DNA of 64,000 nucleotides from SIG565 sp045613385 (GCA_045613385.1 JAZLAW010000020.1:1-64000), one strand, 5' to 3'. Shown: positions 42,453 through 51,091, numbered from the stretch's first letter. The notes: generated by a model not told the origin, from the letters alone. A program made the numbers and translations.

Positions 42453-42992
42453 CTAATAGCATCTCATATCTTCACTTATTTTATCTGCAGTAGCATCTCC
42501 GCGTATAAGTCTTACAAGATGCAGTCCAAAATCCGATGCCGCTGCGGGTCCGTATGCTGTTAATATATTATCATCCACACAAACCGGTATTTCTATATAG
42601 TTTGCACCTTTAAGATGGTTCTGAAAGCCCGGATAGCAAGTAGCACTCCTGCCTTCAAGCAGACCTAAATTGCCCAGAACTGAAGGCGCGGCACAAATTG
42701 CTGCCAAAATAATGTTATTTTCTGCCGAATACATCAAGATATCTTTAAGCTTTTCACTCTTTGATAAATTTAGTGTTCCCGGCATACCACCAGGTAAAAC
42801 GGCAGCGGTTATATCTCTTTTTATTGCCGCATCCATATTGGTGTCCGCATTAATGATTATACCGTGTGCACCTTTTACTACGGTACTTTGGATACCCACT
42901 GTTTTTGTGGGTATATCGGCACGGCGCAAAATATCTATAACGCTTACCGCTTCTATTTCTTCAAAACCGTCTGCTAAAAATACATATACCAT
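42453..42992 (-). CDS. DJ-1/PfpI family protein (YajL-like)
   Basis: A 179-residue DJ-1 superfamily protein: YVFLADGFEEIEAV at the N-terminus, AVLPGGMPG, and the nucleophile elbow ICAAPSVLG with the reactive Cys. Family members are deglycases or chaperones in stress protection; substrate here is unknown. It starts 10 bp after tmk ends. Confidence 0.93.
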   Translation of the reverse strand: MVYVFLADGFEEIEAVSVIDILRRADIPTKTVGIQSTVVKGAHGIIINADTNMDAAIKRDITAAVLPGGMPGTLNLSKSEKLKDILMYSAENNIILAAICAAPSVLGNLGLLEGRSATCYPGFQNHLKGANYIEIPVCVDDNILTAYGPAAASDFGLHLVRLIRGDATADKISEDMRCY

Positions 42993-43003
42993 ATTTTACC
43001 TAC

Positions 43004-43666
43004 TTAAAATAAATTTTTAACGAGTGAAAGTATATCATCCGCAATATCATCTATACTGCGTGGCTGACCATCCTTAGCGCAGGGAACAATTTTCCAATCA
43101 GAAAAATTTGCGGTAAACAATGCCGCTTTTCTGCAATGCTCAAGATAATCGACATCTTTTTCGTGGATATCCTTTTGTCCACCGTTATCATCATATCTCT
43201 TTTTCAAAAGACCTTGGGAAACTTCGGTTGGCATATCAAGAAAAATCACCAAATCGGGTTTTGGTATCCCTATTTTTTTATATTCGAAATCGTAAAGCCA
43301 GGACAAAAAATCTTCCCAGGCATCTTCCGGTAATTTAGAAGCCTGATGAACGGCATTTGAAGTGGTATATCTTCCGGCCACTACAGTACCGCCATTATTA
43401 TAATAACCACCCCAATTAGTTTTGTAGGAAGCATAACGGTCTACCGCATAAAAGCAAGATGCGGCAAAAGCATTTACATCATCGGGTTTTGAACCGAATT
43501 TTCCCGACAAATACATTTTTACGAGAGCACTTGAATCACTTTCGTAATCGGGAAAAGACACCGTTTTACAATCTATGCCTGTTTTTTTAAGGTTTTGCGG
43601 CAAAAGTTCAAGTTGGGTTGACTTTCCGCTACCATCAAGCCCTTCAATAACTATAAGCTTACCCAT
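43004..43666 (-). CDS. tmk: Thymidylate kinase
   Basis: Phosphorylates dTMP to dTDP. P-loop EGLDGSGKSTQ, the DRY-like segment VDRYASYK and TSNAVHQASK, and LVIFLDMP. At 220 residues it is a little longer than the common ~205-residue form. It lies 6 bp after thyX, so dTMP synthesis and phosphorylation are co-expressed. Confidence 0.94.
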   Translation of the reverse strand: MGKLIVIEGLDGSGKSTQLELLPQNLKKTGIDCKTVSFPDYESDSSALVKMYLSGKFGSKPDDVNAFAASCFYAVDRYASYKTNWGGYYNNGGTVVAGRYTTSNAVHQASKLPEDAWEDFLSWLYDFEYKKIGIPKPDLVIFLDMPTEVSQGLLKKRYDDNGGQKDIHEKDVDYLEHCRKAALFTANFSDWKIVPCAKDGQPRSIDDIADDILSLVKNLF

Positions 43667-43672
43667 TAAAAA

Positions 43673-44446
43673 TTACTCTCCTACCTTTAAATCGGTATAA
43701 AACTCTTTGACTTCCTTAGCCTTACCGCAAGACATTTTACCTTCAGGACAAGCACCATTCAAACACGGCGGACCTGCCTTTTTGAAAATTTCGGGAGCAA
43801 CATTTTTTACAAGAGAGAGCATTTGATTGGCTACATCCTGAATTTCCCATTGAGCACGGCGGCAACAGCGATGACGGAAGAAATTAAGCAGACTACGACA
43901 GTTCATTGTAACTATCATCTTTGTTTCACAAGCATTAGGCAACACAAATCTTGCATCTTCGATTGCCTTCTTTTCGGCTAATCGGTCGGCAGTTTTTTCA
44001 TCCTTACCTTCATTTATAAAATCTGCTTTATGACGGGCTTTTAAGGCATCTGTCAATTTATTATAATATTGCTGGTCTTCTTCCATTGCCTGTAAATAAA
44101 TTTTCTCTATTTCAGGGTCCTTTGCAATTTCAGGCGGAGTGACAAATTCAAATTTATTCTCCGCCACATACCGTTGGCTCTGTACCGAGAATGATGCAAT
44201 ACGGTGTCTTGTAATCTGTGCTAAAAGAGCACGGGAAACTCCTTCAATACCAAATGTAAAAGAAGCGTGTTCTATGGGGCTTTCGTGTCCTATTTCAGAA
44301 AGCATCTCAACAAACGAAGCCGCTTTTTCATCGGTAAGTCCGCTATGTACCGTATCAATAGTAGCGGGACTATAGCAAAGCTTCGCCGCACAAGCAATAG
44401 TTTTTTCAGGGTCAGGGGTATGAGCAATTAATGTAACTTTAGCCAT
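43673..44446 (-). CDS. thyX: FAD-dependent thymidylate synthase ThyX
   Basis: Makes dTMP from dUMP with methylene-tetrahydrofolate and FADH2, so no dihydrofolate is produced. The signature RHRIASFSVQSQR matches RHRxxSxxxxSxR exactly. At 257 residues it carries a short C-terminal Cys-bearing tail (CLNGACPEGKMSCG). It fits a genome that imports folate (folT-folC). Its own promoter lies at 44482-44510. Confidence 0.97.
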   Translation of the reverse strand: MAKVTLIAHTPDPEKTIACAAKLCYSPATIDTVHSGLTDEKAASFVEMLSEIGHESPIEHASFTFGIEGVSRALLAQITRHRIASFSVQSQRYVAENKFEFVTPPEIAKDPEIEKIYLQAMEEDQQYYNKLTDALKARHKADFINEGKDEKTADRLAEKKAIEDARFVLPNACETKMIVTMNCRSLLNFFRHRCCRRAQWEIQDVANQMLSLVKNVAPEIFKKAGPPCLNGACPEGKMSCGKAKEVKEFYTDLKVGE

Positions 44447-44481
44447 TACTGGTCACTCCTTAGAACATAATTAATCAATTT

Positions 44482-44510
44482 ATTATAGCAAATATTTTAT
44501 ATTATATCAA
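44482..44510 (-). promoter_or_regulatory. Promoter of thyX-tmk operon
   Basis: On the minus strand TTGATA, 17 bp, TATAAT, then AAGGAG before the thyX ATG. Confidence 0.7.
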
Positions 44511-44531
44511 CATAATTTTTGCTCAATCGAC

Positions 44532-44568
44532 AAAATAAAAACCGAACTCCGAAAAAAGAGTCCGGTTT
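44532..44568 (-). terminator. Terminator after the small membrane protein gene
   Basis: An 11-bp stem with one G/U pair on the minus strand (44539-44549 with 44558-44568), an 8-nt loop and a TTTTATTTT tail. It lies 18 bp after the stop at 44586. Confidence 0.8.
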
Positions 44569-44585
44569 ACATTGGTTTTATGTTT

Positions 44586-44888
44586 TTATTGTTCTTTTTC
44601 CGCCAATTTATCAAGTCTTAAATTGCGGAAATACATAACAATATCAGCGCCTACCATTATAAAATTAAGCACATAGAAGAAAAGCACATACCATTTTTGT
44701 CCGATTTGTGACATATAAACAGGATTAACAAACTTTGAAGCAATACCCGCAATATAGCCAAAGAAAATAAGGCAGAAAAAAGAAAAACTTTTACCTTTTG
44801 TTGTACGCGCTTTGTACGATTTTATTACGTTAAGCGGCCACGAAATTCCAAAACTTACTATCATAACAATTTCTAATAATTCTGCCAT
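44586..44888 (-). CDS. Small three-helix membrane protein, SemiSWEET/PQ-loop-like
   Basis: A 100-residue protein with three predicted membrane helices and a basic C-terminal tail. The first helix runs into SWPLNVIKSYKARTTKGKS, which resembles the PQ-loop of SemiSWEET sugar transporters with Leu for Gln. SemiSWEETs work as dimers. It could instead belong to another small PQ-loop group; substrate not inferable. It follows the SGNH gene by 11 bp. Confidence 0.75.
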   Translation of the reverse strand: MAELLEIVMIVSFGISWPLNVIKSYKARTTKGKSFSFFCLIFFGYIAGIASKFVNPVYMSQIGQKWYVLFFYVLNFIMVGADIVMYFRNLRLDKLAEKEQ

Positions 44889-44899
44889 TTTTTACTCTC

Positions 44900-45649
44900 C
44901 TAATTAAATATTTTTTCTTTTAAATACTGCTTTGCGGCTTTTTTTATTTTCTCTATTATTTCCTTATCGGCAGCAACGCCCTCATTATCAACAGGAATTA
45001 CATTTACCTTATCAATATCGCCGTTTGTAAGAGTTGCGAACCAGATAATCCCTGCTGCAAACCTAGCGTATGTAAAGCCGAGATGGAACCCATCTCTTGT
45101 TATGTTAATGCCGTCTTTACTGTTAAACTCGAGCAAATTTCGGCGCAAATATTGTATAAAAGGATCTACCGGTATCATAGGACAGTTAATAAGGTCAGCG
45201 GCATATTTATAGCCTTCTACAACCGCTTCATACATTTTTTCACTGCTATCTTCAAAATCACTCTTGTAGCCATCCTGATATGCCCAGGTATGTTGAATAT
45301 AAATTTTGGCATCAGGCTGATATTTTTTAACTTCATTATAAGGATTTTCAAGATACGGCACATAGGTTTCTTTTTTGAAACTGAAGTGACTTGCCTGTTG
45401 CATTGTTATGACATCATATTTCTGCATTGTAAGAGCTTCTTTAAGTGTAATAGGTCTGATTGTCTCAGCATTAAGCTCATAACTATAATCAGCCAAATCG
45501 TTTACATAACTATCCCAATGGCGTTCAAGCGAACAACCACCTATATATAGATTGCGACACTCGATTTTTTCTCCGGCTGATTCTGCGATTGCATGTAACT
45601 ATTTATGTGGGTCCTGTGTAAAACTGTTACCAATACTTAAAATTTCCAA
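44900..45649 (-). pseudogene. SGNH/GDSL hydrolase (DUF4886-like) interrupted by in-frame UAG
   Basis: Read from TTG 45649, which has AAGGAG 8 bp upstream, one continuous 250-codon frame encodes LEILSIGNSFTQDPHK, then TAG at codon 17 (45601-45599), then LHAIAESAGEKIECRNLYIG, with GGCSLERHW next, and the rest. GNS with the nucleophilic Ser lies before the stop; GGCSLERHW and the C-terminal catalytic region (DGFHLGFTYARFA) lie after it. In DUF4886-type proteins, as I recall, an aromatic residue occupies the codon-17 position (TAT/TAC or TGG, one base from TAG). Restart at ATG 45496 would leave out the catalytic Ser. So either a fresh point mutation, a sequencing error, or read-through. Confidence 0.8.
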
Positions 45650-45670
45650 AAAACTCACTCCTTTTTGTTT

Positions 45671-45700
45671 ATTATATTATAGAACAGACGAAATTTTCAA
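45671..45700 (-). promoter_or_regulatory. Promoter of the SGNH-hydrolase gene
   Basis: On the minus strand TTGAAA, 18 bp, TATAAT (a second overlapping TATAAT lies 5 bp upstream), then AAAAAGGAG. The intact promoter suggests the gene was active until recently. Confidence 0.55.
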
Positions 45701-45810
45701 GATTTTTTCGATAAAAATAAAAAAAATACAATATTTTGTGAAAAAGTTCTTTTTTTATGACAGGTTTTGTGGTATTATGTATGTTGTAAAATAATCAGGG
45801 GGTTGAAAAT

Positions 45811-46944
45811 ATGTCAGAAATCAATTTTAAACACACACCTTTCGGCGACCTTGCAATAATCAGTATGCGCGGTTGCGAAGATATTTCCGCAAAGGTGGAC
45901 TACTATCTTAAACAATGGCGTGGTGCAGAAGAAGACCAGTCATTTGTTATTCCTGCTAACTGCCCACGTTTTGGCACAGGCGAAGCAAAAGGTGTATTAA
46001 ATCACACCGCCCGTGGTCTTGATGCATACATAATATGCGACTGTTTCAACCACGGTGTAACCTATAAAATGTACGGACAGACAGTCCCTATGAGTCCCGA
46101 TGACCACTTTCAGGATTTAAAACGCGTTATTGCAGCTTTCGGCGGTAAAGCGCGTAGAATTACCGTTATTATGCCAATGCTTTATGAAGGCAGACAACAC
46201 AGAAGAACAAAAAGAGAATCGATGGACTGTGCTATGGCTTTGCAAGAGCTTGTTGCAATGGGTGTTAAAAACATCATTACATTCGATGCTCACGACCCGC
46301 GTGTACAGAACGCTATTCCGCTTGATGGTTTTGACAACGTAACTGCCGCTTATCAGATGATTAAATCATTACTTCGTGCAGTACCGGATATTAAGCTTGA
46401 CCGCGAACATACTATGATTGTTTCCCCTGATGAAGGTGGTATGAGCAGATGTATTTACTACTCTTCAATCCTTGGTCTTGAACTCGGTATGTTCTACAAA
46501 CGCCGCAACTATTCAGTAATCGTCAACGGCAAGAACCCGATTGAAGCGCACGAATTCCTTGGCGCCGATGTTAAGGGTAAAGATTTAATCCTTGTTGATG
46601 ATATGATTTCTTCCGGCGAATCTATGCTTGATATTGCAGCCCGACTTAAAGAACGCGGCGCTAACCGTATATTTATCTTCTCAACCTTCGGTCTCTTTGT
46701 TGAAGGATATGACAAGTTTGATGAATATTATAACAACGGTTACATTGATAAGATTTTCACTACTAACCTTATCTATAACGAGCCCGAATTACTCACTAAA
46801 CCCTGGTATTCAAATGTTAATATGTCAAAATACATCGCACTTCTTGTTGATACTCTCAACTATGATAACTCAATAAGCAAACTGCTTGACCCCGCAGACC
46901 GAATTAAGAAGATTGTTGACGAGTATAAGAACAAAAACAACTAA
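45811..46944 (+). CDS. prs: Ribose-phosphate pyrophosphokinase, long divergent form
   Basis: Makes PRPP from ribose 5-phosphate and ATP for purine, pyrimidine, His, Trp and NAD synthesis. The 377-residue protein is longer than the usual ~315. It keeps RRITVIMPMLYEGRQHRR (ATP/R5P loop region), TFDAHDPRVQNA and the PRPP loop LILVDDMISSGESM, where the common form has DDMIDTGGT. I recall this divergent form in several Clostridia. AGGGGG precedes the ATG. PncB (18276-19724) is one local PRPP user. Confidence 0.9.
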   Translation: MSEINFKHTPFGDLAIISMRGCEDISAKVDYYLKQWRGAEEDQSFVIPANCPRFGTGEAKGVLNHTARGLDAYIICDCFNHGVTYKMYGQTVPMSPDDHFQDLKRVIAAFGGKARRITVIMPMLYEGRQHRRTKRESMDCAMALQELVAMGVKNIITFDAHDPRVQNAIPLDGFDNVTAAYQMIKSLLRAVPDIKLDREHTMIVSPDEGGMSRCIYYSSILGLELGMFYKRRNYSVIVNGKNPIEAHEFLGADVKGKDLILVDDMISSGESMLDIAARLKERGANRIFIFSTFGLFVEGYDKFDEYYNNGYIDKIFTTNLIYNEPELLTKPWYSNVNMSKYIALLVDTLNYDNSISKLLDPADRIKKIVDEYKNKNN

Positions 46945-46950
46945 AAAATT

Positions 46951-46982
46951 AAAAGGCAACACTAATGAGTGTTGCCTTTTTT
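46951..46982. terminator. Bidirectional terminator between prs and the S26-like gene
   Basis: A perfect 13-bp stem (46951-46963 with 46968-46980), AATG loop, T-run on the plus strand to 46982. The minus-strand S26-like gene's TAG (46964-46962) falls inside it. Confidence 0.88.
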
Positions 46983-47414
46983 CTTGAGTTTTAGTTTTAT
47001 TTTTCTTAAAAGAACAGTGAAATCATTGTTTCGCAAAGCGCAATACATTTTGTATTTTAGATTATTTACCGAATATTGCTCCCCTTGTCTGCTAAAAGAA
47101 ACAACTACACCTATAATCATATCATCGGTAATTCCAAACTCTTTTTTAAGGAGATTGTCACCACGCATAATATAACCATCTTTATTTTTCCCTATCACTC
47201 TATGTAATATAAATTTGCCGTTTTCCAATCTGTAAAGCGGCAAATCGTATTTTTTAAGCGGTAATACCGCTTTTTTTAATGTTACGGTGTCGCGACCACT
47301 TTTAAGCATAGGATGCATACTATTGCCATTAGGGGTAAAGGTTGCCGTTCCGCCACCCTCCAGAACAGTCTGTATGGTGGGTAAAAGTTCTTCCAGTTTT
47401 ACCGTTTTACCCAT
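46962..47414 (-). CDS. S24/S26 signal-peptidase-like protein
   Basis: A 150-residue protein with the S26 core: NGNSMHPMLKSGRD (nucleophile Ser in SMxP), FILHRVIGK (His-Arg as in SipW/ER-type Ser-His peptidases) and IMRGDN. No membrane helix is visible, unlike true signal peptidases. It overlaps the HprK-like gene by a few bases, so the two are translationally coupled. Similar peptidase-plus-HprK pairs occur in RiPP-related cassettes, but no precursor or radical-SAM enzyme was seen here. ATG 47414 preferred over GTG 47423. Confidence 0.82.
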   Translation of the reverse strand: MGKTVKLEELLPTIQTVLEGGGTATFTPNGNSMHPMLKSGRDTVTLKKAVLPLKKYDLPLYRLENGKFILHRVIGKNKDGYIMRGDNLLKKEFGITDDMIIGVVVSFSRQGEQYSVNNLKYKMYCALRNNDFTVLLRKIKLKLKKKGNTH

Positions 47415-48126
47415 TTGTTTCACCGCTTTTCATTGTATTATATGAAAGCTCTGCCGCGCTTATATCCATATTGCAACGCAGTTTATAAACAGGTGTTGCC
47501 GATAGCAGCTTATCCATAATAGATAAAAGCGTGTCCATTTCACTATTTGTAAGTCTTATAGGCGTTTGTTCAAGAATTAAGGGAATGGCTTCGGCAACCG
47601 ATAATCTGCTTATACTGTTTTCTTTGGCGCGTTCAATAAAGCAAATACCGCCCACCTTTGCTCTTGCATTAATATTTATTGGGTCCTTGCCGCTGAACGG
47701 AGTGCCGTAAGCATAAACCGCACCATCTATGTAACGAAGAGCGGGTTTATCATCATTAAGTATAACCGCCCTATCACCTAAGAGCTTCAACCAAAGCTTA
47801 GTATGGGTAGATTTTCCCGTTCCGCTTTTAGCAGAAAATAAATATGCTTTACCATCTACCGAAACACAGGAAGAATGAAACATCATACCGCCGAATTTTA
47901 AGAGTTGATGATGAAACTCATTACCTACAATCACATATTCATACTCATCTGTATATTTATCGGTTTTGAATTTTTTTATTGCCGCATCCAACTGCTCATC
48001 GGTTGCTTTTACGCAAATATCAGGCTTTACAGCCTCAATTATTAAATATTTTTGGGCACGCTCTATTGTTTTTGCATACCTTAATGACATTTCTACATTA
48101 AGGCCGGCAATATTATATAAAGCCAT
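47407..48126 (-). CDS. HPr kinase-like P-loop protein (not the canonical HprK)
   Basis: This 239-residue protein has an HprK/PEPCK-fold Walker A, SAKSGTGKSTHTKLW, preceded by FHSSCVSVDGKAYLF and followed by LNDDKPALR, as in HprK-like kinases of lasso-peptide and PqqD-associated cassettes. The N-terminal 70 residues do not match the HprK sensor domain. The genome's real hprK is at 50132-51091. It overlaps the S26-like gene and follows yugP by 8 bp. A protein or peptide kinase role is inferred, target unknown. Confidence 0.82.
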   Translation of the reverse strand: MALYNIAGLNVEMSLRYAKTIERAQKYLIIEAVKPDICVKATDEQLDAAIKKFKTDKYTDEYEYVIVGNEFHHQLLKFGGMMFHSSCVSVDGKAYLFSAKSGTGKSTHTKLWLKLLGDRAVILNDDKPALRYIDGAVYAYGTPFSGKDPININARAKVGGICFIERAKENSISRLSVAEAIPLILEQTPIRLTNSEMDTLLSIMDKLLSATPVYKLRCNMDISAAELSYNTMKSGETNG

Positions 48127-48134
48127 ATATTTAC

Positions 48135-48827
48135 CTACCTTCTTCTACGGTTAAATAATAAAAGTAGTCTGAGCATTTGCGCGAGTGACACAAGAAGTGC
48201 TGCAACATAAGTCATCGCCGCCGCTGAAAGAACTGTTTTGGCGCCCCGCATTTGTTCGAAATCACCCAGAATGCCACCTTCTCCAATGGCATTGACCGCG
48301 CGTCTGGAAGCATTGAATTCAACCGGTAGCGTTACAAGCTGAAAAAGCACTACCAGGCCAAACAAAATAATTCCTGCCGTTACAAAAACCGGTGCATTAA
48401 ACAAAAGTCCTAACAACAACAGTGGCCAGGATAATCTTGAGCCGAGTTGAGTGGCAGGTATTATTATTGCGCGTATTTTGATTGGCAAATAGTTACGCGC
48501 ATATTGAACCGCGTGTCCCGCTTCGTGTGCAGCAACACCTACCGCAGCTACCGAATTACTGTCATATACACTTTCCGACAAACGAATTACATTTGTCCTT
48601 GGGTCATAGTGGTCGGTAAGACTGCCTGCAGTACGTTCTATTTTAACACCGCTGACACCGTTCAGACTCAATACACGTTCTGCGGCTTCAGCCCCCGTAA
48701 GTGCGCAATATTCTTTTGAATATTTACTAAAGGAAGACTTAACAAATATTTGTGCAATAACAGAAATGAGTATTGCAGGTAATACAAGCACAATATAATA
48801 GTAATCAATTCCATAATAAAACGGCAT
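48135..48827 (-). CDS. Zinc metallopeptidase YugP-like membrane protease
   Basis: A 230-residue integral membrane protease. N-terminal helix, then VAAHEAGHAVQYA with the HExxH zinc motif near residue 96, then two further helix pairs and the basic tail FNRRRR. The conserved YYIVLVLPAILISVIAQ start fits the family. It starts a unit with the HprK-like and S26-like genes, giving two proteases and a kinase in a row. Confidence 0.92.
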   Translation of the reverse strand: MPFYYGIDYYYIVLVLPAILISVIAQIFVKSSFSKYSKEYCALTGAEAAERVLSLNGVSGVKIERTAGSLTDHYDPRTNVIRLSESVYDSNSVAAVGVAAHEAGHAVQYARNYLPIKIRAIIIPATQLGSRLSWPLLLLGLLFNAPVFVTAGIILFGLVVLFQLVTLPVEFNASRRAVNAIGEGGILGDFEQMRGAKTVLSAAAMTYVAALLVSLAQMLRLLLLFNRRRR

Positions 48828-48872
48828 AATAACTCTCCTTTATAGAATTATATTCTGCTCACTTTGCTTATT

Positions 48873-49982
48873 TTATACGTTGAAAAGGAATTCTACAACA
48901 TCTCCGTCAAGCATAACATATTCCTTGCCTTCTGTTCGCACAAGTCCTTTTGTTCGAGCGTTTGCTATGCTACCGCTTTCATCCAAATCTTTATATGCAA
49001 TTACCTGAGCGCGTATAAAGCCGCGTTCAAAATCGCTATGGATTTTACCCGCCGCCTGCGGTGCTTTAAGGCCATTTTTGATGGTCCAGGCTCTGACTTC
49101 CTTTTCCCCTGCAGTAAGAAAAGAGATAAGTCCCAAGAGTGCATAACTTTTTTGAATAAGTCGGTCAAGACCCGAACTTTCAAGTCCCAATTCAGCCAAG
49201 AACATTAGCTTTTCTTCGGTGTCCATATCTGCCATATCGGCTTCAATCTGTGCGCAAATCGGTAAAACCTGAGCGCCTTCTGCTGCCGCTATTTTAACAA
49301 CTTCCGCAAAATAACGGTTATCTTCAGGTTTAGCATCGGTAAAGTCGGCTTCACTCATATTAGCGGCATAAATTATCGGTTTACTGGTTAATAAATTTAA
49401 AGTGTCCATAACAGCCTGTTCTTCATCGGTAAGTGCCATACTTCTTGCCGAATTTCCACCTTCAAGCACAGAATACAGTCGTTTTAAAAAGTCTAACTCG
49501 CCCTGTAAAGTCTTATTGCCTTTAAGGTCTTTTGTTGTTTTGGCAATTCTGCGTTCCACCATTTCCATATCGGAAAATATTAATTCAAGGTCAATGGTTT
49601 CAATATCTCTTACAGGGTCGATAGAACCTTCAACGTGGATAATATCATCATTTTCAAAACATCGTACAACGTGAACTATCGCATCAACTTCACGTATGTT
49701 TCCCAAAAATTTATTTCCAAGACCTTCGCCTTTTGAAGCTCCCTTTACAAGACCTGCAATATCAACAAATTCAATCACCGCAGGAACAATAGGTGGCACT
49801 TTATCGCCTACTGTATACATCTCAGCCAGACGGTCAAGTCTGCTATCGGGTACTGCAACAACTCCCACATTCGGGTCAATGGTACAGAATGGATAGTTTG
49901 CGGCGCCTGCCCCTGCGTTTGTTATAGCATTAAAGAGTGTAGATTTTCCAACGTTTGGCAGTCCTACAATTCCTAATTTCAT
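48873..49982 (-). CDS. ychF: Redox-regulated ATPase YchF (OLA1)
   Basis: An Obg-like P-loop protein that prefers ATP and binds ribosomes. G1 GLPNVGKSTLF, G3 DIAGLVKGAS, the altered G4 NMSE that gives ATP preference, then the TGS domain with AWTIKNGLKAPQAAGKIHSDFE. The start is ATG 49982 (GGAG 10 bp upstream), giving 369 residues, close to the usual 363-366. Promoter at 50019-50047. Confidence 0.97.
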   Translation of the reverse strand: MKLGIVGLPNVGKSTLFNAITNAGAGAANYPFCTIDPNVGVVAVPDSRLDRLAEMYTVGDKVPPIVPAVIEFVDIAGLVKGASKGEGLGNKFLGNIREVDAIVHVVRCFENDDIIHVEGSIDPVRDIETIDLELIFSDMEMVERRIAKTTKDLKGNKTLQGELDFLKRLYSVLEGGNSARSMALTDEEQAVMDTLNLLTSKPIIYAANMSEADFTDAKPEDNRYFAEVVKIAAAEGAQVLPICAQIEADMADMDTEEKLMFLAELGLESSGLDRLIQKSYALLGLISFLTAGEKEVRAWTIKNGLKAPQAAGKIHSDFERGFIRAQVIAYKDLDESGSIANARTKGLVRTEGKEYVMLDGDVVEFLFNV

Positions 49983-50018
49983 AAATTTTTCACTCCATAT
50001 CAAGATTGTTCAACACCT

Positions 50019-50047
50019 ATTATATAATTTAATTAAAATTTAATCAA
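50019..50047 (-). promoter_or_regulatory. Promoter of ychF
   Basis: On the minus strand TTGATT, 17 bp, TATAAT. Confidence 0.7.
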
Positions 50048-50065
50048 GAAAAATAGAAAAAAATC

Positions 50066-50094
50066 TTTATTTTGTGATAATAATATTGTATAAT
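50066..50094 (+). promoter_or_regulatory. Promoter of the hprK-murB-whiA-dnaE run
   Basis: TATAAT at 50089-50094 with a weak TTTATT -35 box 17 bp upstream. The predicted start near 50101 lies after the in-frame ATG at 50096, supporting ATG 50132 as the hprK start. Confidence 0.5.
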
Positions 50095-50131
50095 TATGTC
50101 AGAAATCCAAAAATCAGAAAGGATGACCAAA

Positions 50132-51091
50132 ATGGCGCAAACATTTTCGGTGTCACTCGGGAGAATAATTAAAGAGCATAATCTTGAAACTGTATTTTTA
50201 CCCAAAGATGCAGACGATATATTAATAACAAGTTCGGATGTCAACCGTCCTGGCCTTGAAATGATAGGCTATTACGAATACTTTGACAATCAGAGAATTC
50301 AGATACTCGGTAAAACAGAAAACTCTTATCTGGAAACACTGTCTGAAAACGAGTTTCAGAAAATCGTTGAAAAACTTTTTCAAAGCGCTCCCCCTGCCGT
50401 TGTTGTTACACGCGGTCACACTATTGCTGATAAGCTCAAAGTTTATGCGGAAAAATATAATATTCCTCTTCTCAGAACCGCTGTTGCTACATCGGAATTT
50501 ATGGCTTCTTTGATAGCATTTTTAAATTTACAGTTAGCTCCGAGAATTACGAGACACGGTGTACTTGTAGAAGTATACGGTGAGGGTATATTGCTTTTGG
50601 GCGAAAGCGGTGTCGGTAAGAGTGAAACGGCTATTGAACTTGTTAAACGCGGTCACAGACTTATCGCCGATGATGCTGTTGAAATTCGCAAAGTCTCAAG
50701 TAAATCTCTGGTAGGCTCTGCACCAGATAATATACGACATTTTATTGAACTGCGCGGCATAGGAATTATTAATGCCAGTCGTATATTCGGTGTAGGTGCG
50801 GTAAAACTTACTGAAAAGATTGATTTGATTGTCAAACTTGAACCGTGGGATATAAACAAAACATACGACCGTATGGGTCTTGAAAGTGAAACCACTAATA
50901 TTTTAGGACTTGATATTGCTTCACTTACAATACCCGTAAAGCCTGGTCGTAACCTTGCAGTAATTATCGAAGTTGCTGCTATGAACAACCGTCAGAAAAA
51001 GCTTGGCTACAACGCTGCAGAAGACCTGCTCAACAAACTTGGTATGGGTAACGGCGATGATGCAGCTAATACTGAAGTAAAAGCTTTTTAA
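50132..51091 (+). CDS. hprK: HPr(Ser) kinase/phosphorylase
   Basis: Phosphorylates and dephosphorylates HPr at Ser46 to drive catabolite repression through CcpA. The N-terminal DRTGG-like domain is followed by Walker A GESGVGKSETA near residue 147, HRLIADD, and the signature ELRGIGIINASRIFG, with VEVYGEGILLLGE before it. Start ATG 50132 has AAAGGA 8 bp upstream, giving 319 residues. It heads a plus-strand run with glucokinase, murB and whiA. Confidence 0.96.
   Translation: MAQTFSVSLGRIIKEHNLETVFLPKDADDILITSSDVNRPGLEMIGYYEYFDNQRIQILGKTENSYLETLSENEFQKIVEKLFQSAPPAVVVTRGHTIADKLKVYAEKYNIPLLRTAVATSEFMASLIAFLNLQLAPRITRHGVLVEVYGEGILLLGESGVGKSETAIELVKRGHRLIADDAVEIRKVSSKSLVGSAPDNIRHFIELRGIGIINASRIFGVGAVKLTEKIDLIVKLEPWDINKTYDRMGLESETTNILGLDIASLTIPVKPGRNLAVIIEVAAMNNRQKKLGYNAAEDLLNKLGMGNGDDAANTEVKAF

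Noticed and set aside
45599..45601. UAG as a sense codon (stop reassignment)
   Set aside because: Several intact genes here, including lon and the MGMT-like gene, end in TAG at exactly the expected length, so UAG is a normal stop in this genome.
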